64,000 nucleotides of DNA from positions 1-64,000 of the forward strand of contig JAFDGA010000001.1 in assembly GCA_019309545.1 (NCBI GenBank), in the 5' to 3' direction. This stretch comes from Deltaproteobacteria bacterium (GTDB lineage Bacteria > Desulfobacterota > Desulfobaccia > Desulfobaccales > Desulfobaccaceae). The position numbers and the translations under genes were made by a program. The notes beneath the pieces were generated by a model that did not search any database, had not been told where the DNA came from, and saw nothing but the letters and a program-made list of their open reading frames with translations. Positions 35,016 to 44,084 of this stretch are shown here, piece after piece. Within the stretch, counting starts at the first letter, position 1; each line of letters begins with the position of its first letter.

Positions 35016-38000
35016 ATGCCAGTCTCGCAATTTGTCCATTTGCATGTGCACACGGCCTATAGCCTGTTGGATGGGGCAATTCGTTTGGATGACCTTTTTC
35101 GGCGGGTCCAGGAATTCGAGATGCCGGCCGTGGCCATCACCGATCACGGCAACCTGTTCGGCGCCCTGGAATTTTACCAAAAGGCCAGAAAGGCTGGCAT
35201 CAAACCGATCATTGGCTGCGAACTCTACGTGGCGCCTCGCAGTCGGCTGGAGAAAAGCGGCAAAGGCAAGGCGGAAAATTATCACCTGGTCGTGCTGGCC
35301 GAAAACGAAACCGGTTATCATAACCTGCTCAAGCTGGTGACCCAGTCGCATCTGGAGGGCTTTTACTACAAGCCCCGGGTAGATAAGGAATTATTGGGCG
35401 ACCTTCAGGAAGGACTCATTGCCCTGAGTGCCTGTTTACATGGCGAGGTGGCCAGCCACCTGCTGGCCGATGACGTTGAGAATGCCCGCCGCGCCGCGCA
35501 GGAATATGCCGACATCTTTCCCGGACGGTTTTATTTAGAGGTCCAGGCCAATGATCTTCCCGAGCAGTCCAAGGTCAACGCCGCGCTGCTGGAACTGGCC
35601 CCAAAGTGGGGGCTGCCGGTAGTGGCCACCAACGATTGTCATTATTTAAGACCGGAGGATAGCCGGGCCCATGATGTGTTGTTGTGCATTCAAACCGGCA
35701 AGACAGTAAATTCCCCGCAACGGATGCGCTTCCGCACCGAGCAGTTATATTTTAAAAGTCCGCGGGAGATGACCCAGGCCTTTCCCCATCGGCCTGATAT
35801 ACTGGCGGCCAGCGGCGAAATTGCCGCCCGCTGCTCCCTGGAGCTATTCCTGGGGGAACTCCACTTCCCGATCTTTCCTCTGGATAACGGGCAGACTATG
35901 GAAGAACGCCTGCACTCCGAGGCCTGGAAGGGACTTGAGGCCCGGTTTAAGGTCATGGCGGCCAAACATGAGCTGTCTGACCAAAAGGCCGCTGAATACC
36001 GGGCCCGCTTGCAGACTGAGCTGGACTTGCTCTGCCAGATGGGGCTGGCCGGTTACTTTCTGGTGGTGGCCGATTTTATTCAATACGCCCGGAAGCGTCA
36101 GATTCCGGTAGGGCCTGGTCGGGGTTCAGCGGCTGGCAGCCTGGTGGCCTATGTCCTGGGCATAACCGACCTGGACCCGATCACTTATGGCCTGCTGTTC
36201 GAGCGTTTCCTCAACCCGGAACGGAAAAGCATGCCGGATATTGACGTGGATTTCTGTTATGAACGGCGGGGGGAAATCATCGAGTATGTGACCCGGAAAT
36301 ATGGCAAAGATCTTGTGGCCCAGATTACCACCTTTGGGAGCATGAAAACCCGGCAGGTCATCAGGGATGTGGGCCGGGCCTTGGAAGTACCTTATGCCGA
36401 GGTCGATAAGATCGCCAAGCTGGTGCCGGAGCAGCTTAAAATCACTCTGGCGACCGCATTGCAAAAAGAGGCACGGCTCAAAGAGTTATACGATAATAAC
36501 GACACCGTTCGGGAGATTTTGACTATTGCCGCGGCGCTCGAAGGTCTGCCCCGCCACGCCTCCACCCATGCCGCCGGAGTGGTCATCGCCGACCGGCCCC
36601 TATGGGACTATCTGCCGTTATATAAGGGCAGCCGGGGTGAACTGGTAACCCAGTTCGACATGAAAGGGGTGGAAAAGGTCGGGCTGATCAAATTTGACTT
36701 TCTGGGACTGCGCACTCTGACCGTGCTGGAGACCGCGGCCCGGCTGATTCGTCAGAATTATCAGCCCCGGTTCGATCTCCGGGAATTGCCTCTGGATGAC
36801 CACCTAACTTTTAGCCTGTTGCAGTCGGGGAACACCGCCGGGGTCTTTCAACTGGAAAGTCCAGGGATGCGGGACGTGCTGATCCGCCTCAAACCTAACT
36901 GTCTGGAGGACCTAATTGCCCTGGTTGCCCTGTATCGTCCGGGACCGCTGGAAAGCGGCATGGTGGACGATTTTATCCGCCGTAAACACGGGGAACGGCC
37001 GGTGCTTTATCTCTTGCCGGAACTGGAGCCGATCCTTAAGGAGACCTATGGCATCATCCTTTACCAGGAGCAGGTCATGCAAATCGCCGCCCTGATCTCC
37101 GGTTATTCCCTGGGGGAAGCGGATATCTTGCGGCGGGCCATGGGCAAAAAAGAACCGGCGGTGATGGCCGCCCAACGCCAGCGCTTCTGCGACGGCGCGG
37201 TTCAGCAGGGTTTTCCGGCCGACAAGGCGGAAACCTTGTTTAATCTTATCGAAAAATTCGCCGGTTATGGCTTTAATAAATCCCATAGCGCGGCTTATGC
37301 CCTAATCTCTTATCAGACCGCCTATGTCAAGGCGCACTATCCCCTCGAATTTTTGGCCGCCCTGTTTACCAGCGAAATCAATAATACCACCACCCTGACC
37401 AAACACATTCAGGAGGCCCGGGACCAGGGAGTGATTCTTTTGCCTCCCGACCTCAATCGCAGCGAGCGTGATTTTGTGGTCGAAAACGGTCAGATCCGCT
37501 TTGGCCTGGCCGGAGTCAAAAACGTTGGCGAAAATGCCATCCGGGCCATTTTAGAGGCTCGGAAAAAAGGGCCGTTTACCTCTTTTCAGAATTTTTTGGC
37601 CCGGGTCAGTCAAAAGCGGGTCAACAAAAAAGTCCTGGAGGCCCTGATTCAGAGCGGCGCAGTGGATTCCCTACAACCCAACCGGGCCCGCCTGTTTCAA
37701 GGGCTGGAATCGATTCTGGAGCGGGTGCAGGCCTATCAAAAGATCAGGGCCACCAAACAGATGGACATGTTTGGCGGCCTGACTGATGATGCGGCGGAAT
37801 CCGAGGATTGGCTGCCAATGGTGCCGGACTGGGACGAAGCCGAGAAGCTGAGCCGGGAAAAAGCCGCTCTGGGAGTCTATCTGTCCGGACATCCGCTGGC
37901 CAAATATCGCCGGGAACTCCAGGCCCTGGCCGATCTGAGCATCAATGGCCTGGAGGAATGGGCCGGGAACGGTTCCGTGGCCCTCGGAGGCCTGGTCACG

Positions 38001-38468
38001 GCCCTCAAGGAGACCGTCACTAAAAAGGGCGACCGCATGGCCTTTGTGACCCTGGAAGATCTGGAAGGCTCCGTCGAAGTAGTGGTCTTCAGCGATCTTT
38101 ATGCCAGGGTCGAGTCTTTACTAAAAGAACCGGCCCTGCCGCTCCTAGTCAGAGGCTCGGTCAGCCAGGAAGAGAAAGGTCCCAAACTGATCGCCCAGGA
38201 AATTTCCTCCCTGGCCGCGGCAGGAGCCCATCTGCCGCCGCGCCTTGATTTCCGCCTGCACGCCGCCAGCCTGGAGCGCGAGGATTTGCTGCGCCTGCGC
38301 GACCTCTTAACCCGTTATCCGGGCCCGATCCCGGCCTTTCTGCATCTGGTGATCAACAACAGCCCAGAAGAGATCCTGGCGCTGCCTGAGGCCTTCCATC
38401 TCAAACCCTGCCGCTCTCTGGCCGACGAAGTCAACCGCCTGTTCGGGTACACGGTCTTGGACTTTTGA
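35016..38468 (+). CDS. dnaE: DNA polymerase III alpha subunit
   Basis: The 1150-aa protein is the replicative polymerase. An N-terminal PHP domain (FVHLHVHTAYSLLDGA, AVAITDHGNLFG, about residues 7-280) is followed by the C-family polymerase core with GPGRGSAAGSLVAY and the catalytic aspartates in MPDIDVDFCYERRGE, then KSHSAAYALISYQTAYVK. A helix-hairpin-helix and OB fold (VALGGLVTALKETVTKKGDRMAF) are near the C-terminus. Length is typical of DnaE1. It begins 13 bp after a radical SAM gene, which may be co-transcribed. A transposase remnant follows. Confidence 0.96.
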   Translation: MPVSQFVHLHVHTAYSLLDGAIRLDDLFRRVQEFEMPAVAITDHGNLFGALEFYQKARKAGIKPIIGCELYVAPRSRLEKSGKGKAENYHLVVLAENETGYHNLLKLVTQSHLEGFYYKPRVDKELLGDLQEGLIALSACLHGEVASHLLADDVENARRAAQEYADIFPGRFYLEVQANDLPEQSKVNAALLELAPKWGLPVVATNDCHYLRPEDSRAHDVLLCIQTGKTVNSPQRMRFRTEQLYFKSPREMTQAFPHRPDILAASGEIAARCSLELFLGELHFPIFPLDNGQTMEERLHSEAWKGLEARFKVMAAKHELSDQKAAEYRARLQTELDLLCQMGLAGYFLVVADFIQYARKRQIPVGPGRGSAAGSLVAYVLGITDLDPITYGLLFERFLNPERKSMPDIDVDFCYERRGEIIEYVTRKYGKDLVAQITTFGSMKTRQVIRDVGRALEVPYAEVDKIAKLVPEQLKITLATALQKEARLKELYDNNDTVREILTIAAALEGLPRHASTHAAGVVIADRPLWDYLPLYKGSRGELVTQFDMKGVEKVGLIKFDFLGLRTLTVLETAARLIRQNYQPRFDLRELPLDDHLTFSLLQSGNTAGVFQLESPGMRDVLIRLKPNCLEDLIALVALYRPGPLESGMVDDFIRRKHGERPVLYLLPELEPILKETYGIILYQEQVMQIAALISGYSLGEADILRRAMGKKEPAVMAAQRQRFCDGAVQQGFPADKAETLFNLIEKFAGYGFNKSHSAAYALISYQTAYVKAHYPLEFLAALFTSEINNTTTLTKHIQEARDQGVILLPPDLNRSERDFVVENGQIRFGLAGVKNVGENAIRAILEARKKGPFTSFQNFLARVSQKRVNKKVLEALIQSGAVDSLQPNRARLFQGLESILERVQAYQKIRATKQMDMFGGLTDDAAESEDWLPMVPDWDEAEKLSREKAALGVYLSGHPLAKYRRELQALADLSINGLEEWAGNGSVALGGLVTALKETVTKKGDRMAFVTLEDLEGSVEVVVFSDLYARVESLLKEPALPLLVRGSVSQEEKGPKLIAQEISSLAAAGAHLPPRLDFRLHAASLEREDLLRLRDLLTRYPGPIPAFLHLVINNSPEEILALPEAFHLKPCRSLADEVNRLFGYTVLDF

Positions 38469-38631
38469 ACAGTTACTTTGAAAATTGATTCGCCTTAAGA
38501 AATGCTTTAACATGGTTGAAAGCACCAAACTCATCTTCGACAGCAAGAAAAAAACCGTATTGCGATAACAAAAACTTAAATAGTACGAAAATGTTTTCGG
38601 CACTACAAGGTTTCCGGGTTGAGGGGTTTAA

Positions 38632-39346
38632 CCTGTCAAGCGCAGGAACCAAGGGCTGTCCAGTTCGATAAGGACAGATTGCACCAGGATCAGGTCCCGC
38701 ACCAGGTCCGCCAGGAAACCTTAATTTCGCGCTCTTCCAGGCGTTGTTGCAGGTCCACCTCCAGGCGCAAGGCCAGGAAGCTGGCCACAATGTGACCGAT
38801 GCAGGTATCATCCCGCTGATGATAGATAGGGCGGACTTCCAGGGTGGATTTCTGCTCCCGGAAAGTGCGCTCCACTCGCCACAGGCTCTTATAAGTCTTA
38901 GCCACCTCCTCGGCGGGCAGGTTAGTGTTGGTAGTCAGGACGAACTTGCCGTCCAGGCGGGCAGGCCGCTTCATGGCCTCGTCGTCAATGGCCACACTCC
39001 CCTTGGCCACCTTGAGAAAGCGGGCATAGCCCCGGTTGCCGATAACCGCTTTGGCACCCTATTTTTCCCACGGGCGACCAAAGACCAAGGTCGGTCCCCC
39101 CGGTTTCGCCGTCCGGGCGGCAAGCCCCGCGTTGCGCACCGCTTCCACCACCCGCAGGTTCTCGCTGAATTTAGCCAGACCGTGCAGCAGGCCGTCCAGC
39201 GCCCCCGAGGCGATCAGCCGGTCGCGGCGGCCCAGGCTGGCAAGCACCTGTTGGCGAACCCGGCCCCCTTCCCGGTAAGAGCGGGCAACCGGCAGATATT
39301 CATAGGCAGTGCCATTCCGGACACTACGCTTGCTCCGCACGAACAT
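38632..39346 (-). pseudogene. Decayed IS1634-type transposase
   Basis: An N-terminal fragment (39346 to about 39060; MFVRSKRSVRNGTAYEYLP through VFGRPWEK) ends in an in-frame TAG. It is followed directly, in another frame, by C-terminal transposase sequence (GAKAVIGNRGYARFLKV, KFVLTTNTNLPAEEVA, WRVERTFREQKSTLEVRPIYHQRD, about 39055-38705). A second frame change leads to RDLILVQSVLIELD and a stop near 38632. Full-length IS1634-family transposases are around 500-550 aa, so roughly 250 central residues, including catalytic Asp residues, are lost. It lies just after dnaE and can only be a relic. Confidence 0.8.
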
Positions 39347-39488
39347 GGCAATAATATGCCAATCATTAATGCAAAATGCAAATTGTCAATATTTTTCCTG
39401 GCTGGGCAGGTACTTTTTAGGCATTACAAATTTAATTTCTGAAAAAATTGTATGAATAGAGACTTTACCTATTTTCCTTAAACGCTGT

Positions 39489-40247
39489 TCAGGAATCGCC
39501 GTGGGTGAGGCGGAAGGCAATGGGGACAATAATGGTGAGCCGGGTTTTATGGAGTGTCGGCGGAAAGGGCGGGAACGGCGCGGCGGCCAGGACGCATTCC
39601 CGGGCCTGGCGGTCCAGCAGGTGGTGGCCGGATGAGCTTACTATCCGTACACCACCCATCAGGGTGCCACTGGGGGCCAGGGTGAAGGAGACCCGGACTA
39701 CACCTTCGTGACCCCGCTGGCGGGACAGCGCGGGGTATTTTTTATATTGTTGGAGCCGGGCCCGAATCCGACCCAGGTAGCGGCGTTCAGCATTGATCAC
39801 CCCCCGAGAAGGTCCCTGGCCGGGCAGACCTGGGGGACCATGCGACCCCCGTCCTCGACCGCCGGGAATTCCGCGGCCGGCAGTTGGAGCCAGGCCTGAC
39901 CCTGGGGCTGAGCCAGACTGCGACAGGATAGGGGACTTAGATTTAGGAAGCGGACGGACCCGGGGTTTAGGTGGAGCAGGTGAGAGGATTTTTCTGATTT
40001 TACGGGGTTGGGGGTGAAGCGCCTTCTTGACTTGGGGCCGGGTTTGGGGTGGGGGGGTTGCGTCTGGAGCAGGGGCGGCTCCTCCCAACTTATTAATAGA
40101 ACTCCGAGAGGCAGTCAGCTTCAGCCGGTGGACCCTGACCGGAGGGACCGGTTTTTTCAGAGAACATACCCCGGTCTCTAGCAAAGCGATATGGAGGCCC
40201 AAGGAAAGAGCCAGAAACCAATAGATCGGATTATGGTAACGACTCAC
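39489..40247 (-). CDS. tonB: TonB-family energy transducer
   Basis: The 252-aa protein has one N-terminal membrane helix (IYWFLALSLGLHIALLETG), a long Pro/Lys/Arg-rich periplasm-spanning region (about residues 35-150), and a C-terminal TonB domain (about 165-250) with YPALSRQRGHEGVVRVSFTL, a GVRIVSSSG strand and APFPPFPP. TonB passes proton-motive energy from ExbB/ExbD to outer-membrane receptors. Its ATG overlaps the exbD stop by 4 bp (ATGA). It is the last gene of the cobalamin-riboswitch operon, so B12 uptake is the likely use. No receptor gene is in the window. Confidence 0.9.
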   Translation of the reverse strand: MSRYHNPIYWFLALSLGLHIALLETGVCSLKKPVPPVRVHRLKLTASRSSINKLGGAAPAPDATPPPQTRPQVKKALHPQPRKIRKILSPAPPKPRVRPLPKSKSPILSQSGSAPGSGLAPTAGRGIPGGRGRGSHGPPGLPGQGPSRGVINAERRYLGRIRARLQQYKKYPALSRQRGHEGVVRVSFTLAPSGTLMGGVRIVSSSGHHLLDRQARECVLAAAPFPPFPPTLHKTRLTIIVPIAFRLTHGDS

Positions 40248-40648
40248 GGGACTTTCTCCCGGTCGTGGACCAGGCTAATGTCCTCAACGCCCAGTTCCTG
40301 GGCCAGGTCCAACACTTTAACAAAGTTGTGGTATTCGCTTCTGGCATCACCCCGGAAGGTGAGGCGTTTTTCTTTAAGTGCGGCCAGCCGGGTTTGGAGA
40401 CGGTCCCTTAAATGGTCCTCTGGCACCGGCTCCTGATTGACATAAAAATTGCCCTGGCGATCGACCGACACCACCAGTTCCTGGGGCGGTGGATATTGTT
40501 GATTACGGGCCTGAGGCAGGGTTAGCTTCAGGGCCGGCATGACAAAGGTGGAACACAGCAGAAAGAAAATCAGCAACAAAAACACCACGTCCACCAGTGG
40601 GGCGATGTCAAGGCTGGGTAGACTGCGGCGGCGACGCAAAAAGGTCAT
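40244..40648 (-). CDS. exbD: Biopolymer transport protein ExbD
   Basis: The 134-aa protein has the ExbD layout: a short cytoplasmic N-terminus, a single membrane helix with the essential Asp (LDIAPLVDVVFLLLIFFLLC), and a periplasmic domain with LTLPQA, VVSVDRQGNFYVN and VPEDHLRDRL. It works with ExbB in the proton-driven motor that energises TonB. It overlaps exbB at its start and tonB at its end, both by ATGA, so the three are translationally coupled. Confidence 0.93.
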   Translation of the reverse strand: MTFLRRRRSLPSLDIAPLVDVVFLLLIFFLLCSTFVMPALKLTLPQARNQQYPPPQELVVSVDRQGNFYVNQEPVPEDHLRDRLQTRLAALKEKRLTFRGDARSEYHNFVKVLDLAQELGVEDISLVHDREKVP

Positions 40649-41316
40649 GGCGATTTTTTCGGCGACAGGGGGAGGTACCCGGCCTTCCCGGAGTTTGGTT
40701 GGAGGCGTTCTCCTGACATCATCAAGGCTTCTTTGAGCCTTACCACCACGAATTCCATGTGATTCGCCATGCGTCCGGCCAGACTGTCAAAGTAATGGTA
40801 GGCCGCCAGGGTAGGCAGCGCCACCAGCAGGCCGAAGGCGGTGGTCAACAGGGCCTCCCAGATGCCGCCGGCCAGGGCGGTGACGTCGGCCTGGGTACCC
40901 AGTGCCTGCAATTGCCGGAAGGCCTGGATCATGCCGGTGACGGTGCCGAAGAGCCCCAACAGCGGGGTCAAATAACCAATGGTAGCCAGCCCCCGCAGGA
41001 AGCGCTCCACCCGTTCCATCTCTTCAGAGCCGCGTAATTTCACGATCTCCGATTGTAGTTCTGGTGGTTGCTGATAGGTCTCCAAGTAAGTCTGGGCCAT
41101 GACCGCCAGAGGATCATGCCGTTGGCGGCAGAAATTCAGGGCCGAAGCCGGATTCTGGTCCTGCAACTGGGCCAGCAATTGGGCCATAAAACTCTTATAG
41201 TTATTCGAATAGCGCAAGAAGAAATAGGCCCGTTCTAGAATGATGGCCAAGGCCAGGATGGAACAGGCCAGAATCGGCCACATGATCGGACCGCCCTTGT
41301 CAAATAACGAGATCAA
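40645..41316 (-). CDS. exbB: Biopolymer transport protein ExbB/TolQ family
   Basis: The 223-aa protein starts at TTG 41316 with GAGG 8 nt upstream. Three membrane helices are visible: IMWPILACSILALAIILERA at the N-terminus, then LATIGYLTPLLGLFGTVTGM and ALLTTAFGLLVALPTLAAY flanking a short loop. The pore-lining Thr/Pro pattern of the MotA/TolQ/ExbB family is present. It forms the stator channel with ExbD. It is the first gene downstream of a cobalamin riboswitch and terminator. Confidence 0.93.
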   Translation of the reverse strand: MISLFDKGGPIMWPILACSILALAIILERAYFFLRYSNNYKSFMAQLLAQLQDQNPASALNFCRQRHDPLAVMAQTYLETYQQPPELQSEIVKLRGSEEMERVERFLRGLATIGYLTPLLGLFGTVTGMIQAFRQLQALGTQADVTALAGGIWEALLTTAFGLLVALPTLAAYHYFDSLAGRMANHMEFVVVRLKEALMMSGERLQPNSGKAGYLPLSPKKSP

Positions 41317-41364
41317 TCTTTCTGCCTCGCCTCCCCAAGTCGTGGGAGATAATTCTCTATATTA

Positions 41365-41396
41365 AAAAAAATCCTTGAGTCTGCGACTCAAGGATT
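41365..41396 (-). terminator. Riboswitch-controlled attenuator terminator before exbB
   Basis: Perfect 11-bp arms AATCCTTGAGT (41370-41380) and ACTCAAGGATT (41386-41396) with a 5-nt loop are followed on the minus strand by a run of Ts. The hairpin sits between the cobalamin aptamer and exbB, the place expected for the expression platform of a transcription-terminating riboswitch. Confidence 0.88.
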
Positions 41397-41486
41397 GCAC
41401 CCAGCTTGCTTGATCCTTGGAGCTCCTAAGTTTACCATCCTCGGAGCCTGGTTTGCGCCTCATCCAACGTGAGGGCTGAAACCGAA

Positions 41487-41653
41487 TTTACAGGCAGGTC
41501 TTCTGACTCCCGGATCACCCTAATCCCTGCGCCTTCCCCTGGCCCTATCCAGACAAGAGTGGCGGTTGAGCAGGTTTCGTTCCCGGTTACAGCGGCGGGA
41601 CCATGCCGGACTCGCACCGGCTTCCCTATTAAGCCCTTAATGGCACCTGTAAA
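41487..41653 (-). ncRNA. Cobalamin (B12) riboswitch aptamer
   Basis: Read on the minus strand, the closing helix TTTACAGG/CCTGTAAA pairs 41653-41646 with 41494-41487. Inside are the family landmarks: GGTGCC near the 5' end, TAATAGGGAAGCCGGTGCGA, a GCCGCTGTAACCGGG segment, and the B12 box GAGTCAGAAGACCTGCC near the 3' end. A TTGACA promoter lies just upstream and an intrinsic terminator downstream, before exbB. Ligand binding should favour termination and so lower ExbB-ExbD-TonB synthesis when B12 is plentiful. Confidence 0.93.
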
Positions 41654-41664
41654 ACTATATTTTA

Positions 41665-41694
41665 AATATCGACAAGATCCGGGCTGCTTGTCAA
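41665..41694 (-). promoter_or_regulatory. Predicted promoter of the riboswitch-exbB-exbD-tonB operon
   Basis: On the minus strand a perfect TTGACA (41694-41689) and GATATT (41670-41665) are 18 bp apart. The predicted start, near 41658, is just 5 nt before the first helix of the riboswitch. Confidence 0.65.
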
Positions 41695-41737
41695 GCAAAA
41701 AAACTCTGAGATAGTTATCCGGCCGGCTTCCGAATTC

Positions 41738-42763
41738 CTAATACCGGCCCCTCAGGGTGCTGATTAGGCCTGGGGCCCCTAATTGACCATCGATGTTGAA
41801 TTTCGGTCCCAGAAATTGCTCAATGACGAAGATGTTGGTCAGCAGGTGGGAGGTGATTTCTTCAGTACGAATAACTGAGGGGTCTTTAGCCAGGCCCAGA
41901 TAAAGCACTATCTGGTCAGCCAGGTGGCAATCGACCGCGGCCCGTCGGGACTGGAATTTGAAGAAAGCATCGGCCACCTCATCGGCTACGGTCTCCGCCC
42001 GTTTACCCCGCGCTCCCAGGGCCGAAAATCCGGCTTGAGGACCCCAGAGAAAAACCAGACTGCCCGGGCCTGGGCTGGGGGCCTGAACCGGTTCGATCGG
42101 CACCGGCCAGCCCAGTCTGGCTGTTAATCGGTCCCGTTGGCGGTTAATCACGTGCTCTGGCAGGTTGGCAGCGGCAGATAGGCCCCGGAAAGCGGCGGTC
42201 TCCGGGGGCGTGGTCCAGTAGGCCGATTGGAAAGCTTTGGCGGGCTGGATATGCACCCGGATTTCACCCCCACCACGGGGATACCAACCCCACTTAAGCA
42301 ATTCTAACCGGACCGACAGGCCCAGTTCCTGCAAGGCCGGAAAAAAAACCAGGGACAGATAATGCGCCGGAGGGCTCCAGGGCACATGGGTGCCGCCTTT
42401 CAGAGTCAATACTGCTGGGCTTGCAGCCAAGGCTAGGGGGGCCAACAAGGCTTGGGCGACCAGGGTGACTGAACCGGCACTCCTGGTGCGTTCGGCGACA
42501 TCGAAGCTATAGTTGCCCGGAATGACGCCCCGGGGCTTAAAAGTGAGATCGGTAGAGCCGATTTCCGCGCCCCTGATTTCGGCCTGGGTAATGCGGGCCA
42601 AGGCCTGCACCGCGGTCAGATGCTGCGGCCGTAGTCCCGGTTTCGGACGGCGAGCGCGAATATTTTCAATCCTCACTGACTGGCCCCGCAGGGCCGCCAA
42701 AGAAAGGGCGGTCCTCAAGATCTGACCGCCCCCTTCGCCATAAGAGCCGTCTACAACTAACAT
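41738..42763 (-). CDS. rtcA: RNA 3'-terminal phosphate cyclase
   Basis: The 341-aa protein opens MLVVDGSYGEGGGQILRTAL and has RPKPGLRPQHLTAVQAL, the RGGGEIRVHI strand near residue 165, and HLADQIVLYLGLA with the C-terminal catalytic-His region (EITSHLLTNIFVIEQFL). These are the RtcA signatures. It converts RNA 3'-phosphates to 2',3'-cyclic phosphates with ATP. The usual partners rtcB and rtcR are not nearby. It lies 13 bp downstream of the dodecin gene. Confidence 0.93.
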   Translation of the reverse strand: MLVVDGSYGEGGGQILRTALSLAALRGQSVRIENIRARRPKPGLRPQHLTAVQALARITQAEIRGAEIGSTDLTFKPRGVIPGNYSFDVAERTRSAGSVTLVAQALLAPLALAASPAVLTLKGGTHVPWSPPAHYLSLVFFPALQELGLSVRLELLKWGWYPRGGGEIRVHIQPAKAFQSAYWTTPPETAAFRGLSAAANLPEHVINRQRDRLTARLGWPVPIEPVQAPSPGPGSLVFLWGPQAGFSALGARGKRAETVADEVADAFFKFQSRRAAVDCHLADQIVLYLGLAKDPSVIRTEEITSHLLTNIFVIEQFLGPKFNIDGQLGAPGLISTLRGRY

Positions 42764-42776
42764 AAATCAGGGAGAA

Positions 42777-42992
42777 TTAATCTTCCAAAATAAAAATCAC
42801 TTCCATCCGCACCCGGAAGGCATCTATTTTACCTTCCTTGACACTCACCCGTTGTTCCGCAATCCGCAGACCAGTAATGCCCCGCAAAGTTTTATTTGCC
42901 CTTTCAAACCCGACCCTGACAGCATCTTCAAAGCTGGTAGGGGATTCGGCGATGATGTGAGTCACCCGGGCCACATTATTCTGATTTGCCAT
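42777..42992 (-). CDS. Dodecin family protein
   Basis: I place the start at ATG 42992 because GGAGG lies 7 nt upstream; a longer frame reaching 43106 adds unrelated residues. The 71-aa product (MANQNNVARVTHIIAESPTS, then FEDAVRVGFERANKTLRGI, ending in a beta strand VRMEVIFILED) matches dodecins in length and pattern. Dodecins form 12-mers that store flavin or CoA-type ligands. The flavin-stacking Trp of archaeal dodecin is absent; Gly/Leu occupy that region (GITGLRIAEQ). Probably co-transcribed with rtcA. Confidence 0.85.
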   Translation of the reverse strand: MANQNNVARVTHIIAESPTSFEDAVRVGFERANKTLRGITGLRIAEQRVSVKEGKIDAFRVRMEVIFILED

Positions 42993-43191
42993 CTGGTTGC
43001 CTCCTTTGGGTGGTTGCCTTGCCAACAGCAAGGTTGGCCTGGAGATCTTCCTGAATTTTGCCTCACTAACTACAGACAACATAAGAATCATGAAATAAGA
43101 TGGCAAGAGGCAAAATCCAATAAGGACCGCATTAGAAAATGTCCAGGCAAAAACGGCAGGCTGAAATCAGAATTTTACCACCAAGAAATTA

Positions 43192-43881
43192 TTACTGTTT
43201 GCGGTGATCCTCCAGAGATGGAGACGAGGATTCCGGTGGGGAATCGAGATGGGGCTGGTTCGGATCATCGGCTGTCGGAGTCAAGTGTTCCGCAGCATTG
43301 TCCAAGACCCGGGCCTGACGTTCTGCCATGTGGAGCAGATACTGATATTCCATGGCTTTCTTTTGCAACCGGTAACGCAGAATCAGGTTGAGGGGGAAGT
43401 ACAGCAACCCCAGGGCGAGAACGCCGATGACCAAATAAGTGGCCCAGAGACCCAAAAAGGTAAAGATTTGCCTTAATATCGGCAGCACCCGATCCAGCCG
43501 TACTAAGGCGTAAATAACCGATATTAAGAATACCAATCCCAGCAGGTAAGAAACTCTGGACCATTTGCAGGCCAGCCAGTGGTAGCGCCTGGCCTGCTGA
43601 TCTTTAGGGAGGGTTTCCGAAGAGGAATTGAAGGTATCGAAGCCTTTGACGATTAACCCAAAAAGAAACATCATCACAATGGGGGCAGTGAAGGCCGCCA
43701 CCAGGTATTCCTTCCAGGGAAAAGGGACTACCGTCACCTGTTCCGAAAACACCCCGGCGTCGATCTGCCAGATCAGGGTTACCAGGAAGATGAGTAACTC
43801 GACGATGATCACCAGGATGATGAAACTATTAAAGATATATTTCTTCTCAACCGGGTCATGCAGGTCAAAAAACCTGCCCAT
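43192..43881 (-). CDS. Four-helix membrane protein of unknown function
   Basis: The 229-aa protein has four clear hydrophobic segments: FIILVIIVELLIFLVTLIW (about 20-38), YLVAAFTAPIVMMFLFGLIV (about 58-78), VSYLLGLVFLISVIYALV (about 110-127) and LWATYLVIGVLALGLLYF (about 145-163). A basic, then Ser/Pro/Asp-rich cytoplasmic tail ends the protein. ATG follows GGAAAATT. No known transporter motif is seen and I do not recognise the family. Confidence 0.6.
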   Translation of the reverse strand: MGRFFDLHDPVEKKYIFNSFIILVIIVELLIFLVTLIWQIDAGVFSEQVTVVPFPWKEYLVAAFTAPIVMMFLFGLIVKGFDTFNSSSETLPKDQQARRYHWLACKWSRVSYLLGLVFLISVIYALVRLDRVLPILRQIFTFLGLWATYLVIGVLALGLLYFPLNLILRYRLQKKAMEYQYLLHMAERQARVLDNAAEHLTPTADDPNQPHLDSPPESSSPSLEDHRKQ

Positions 43882-43931
43882 AATTTTCCTTCCGATAAAT
43901 GTTCTTAAAATATTTTTGACTGAGAACCGAA

Positions 43932-43987
43932 ACCAAGAACTGTTTTTTTCTAACCCCGATTCATTTATTTAATACATGAGTAATAAT
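43932..43987 (+). repeat. Copy E of MITE-like repeat (right half)
   Basis: CAAGAACTG, a T-run, CCCGATTCATTTATTT and the terminal GAGTAATAA reproduce the right half of copy C (24890-24937) with few changes. The left half is missing. It lies in the 200-bp gap between two minus-strand genes. Confidence 0.6.
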
Positions 43988-44084
43988 TTATCAATTTGTA
44001 TCATGCGGGGGGCGGAACTTCAAGGGCAATCCCTGGATCGGAGTTCGCTGACAGGTTTGATTGGCCCAAGCAGCCCAAGAAGAA

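Noticed and set aside
41432-41698. Minus-strand frame over the region before exbB
   Set aside because: It covers the cobalamin riboswitch; the translated sequence has no protein features.
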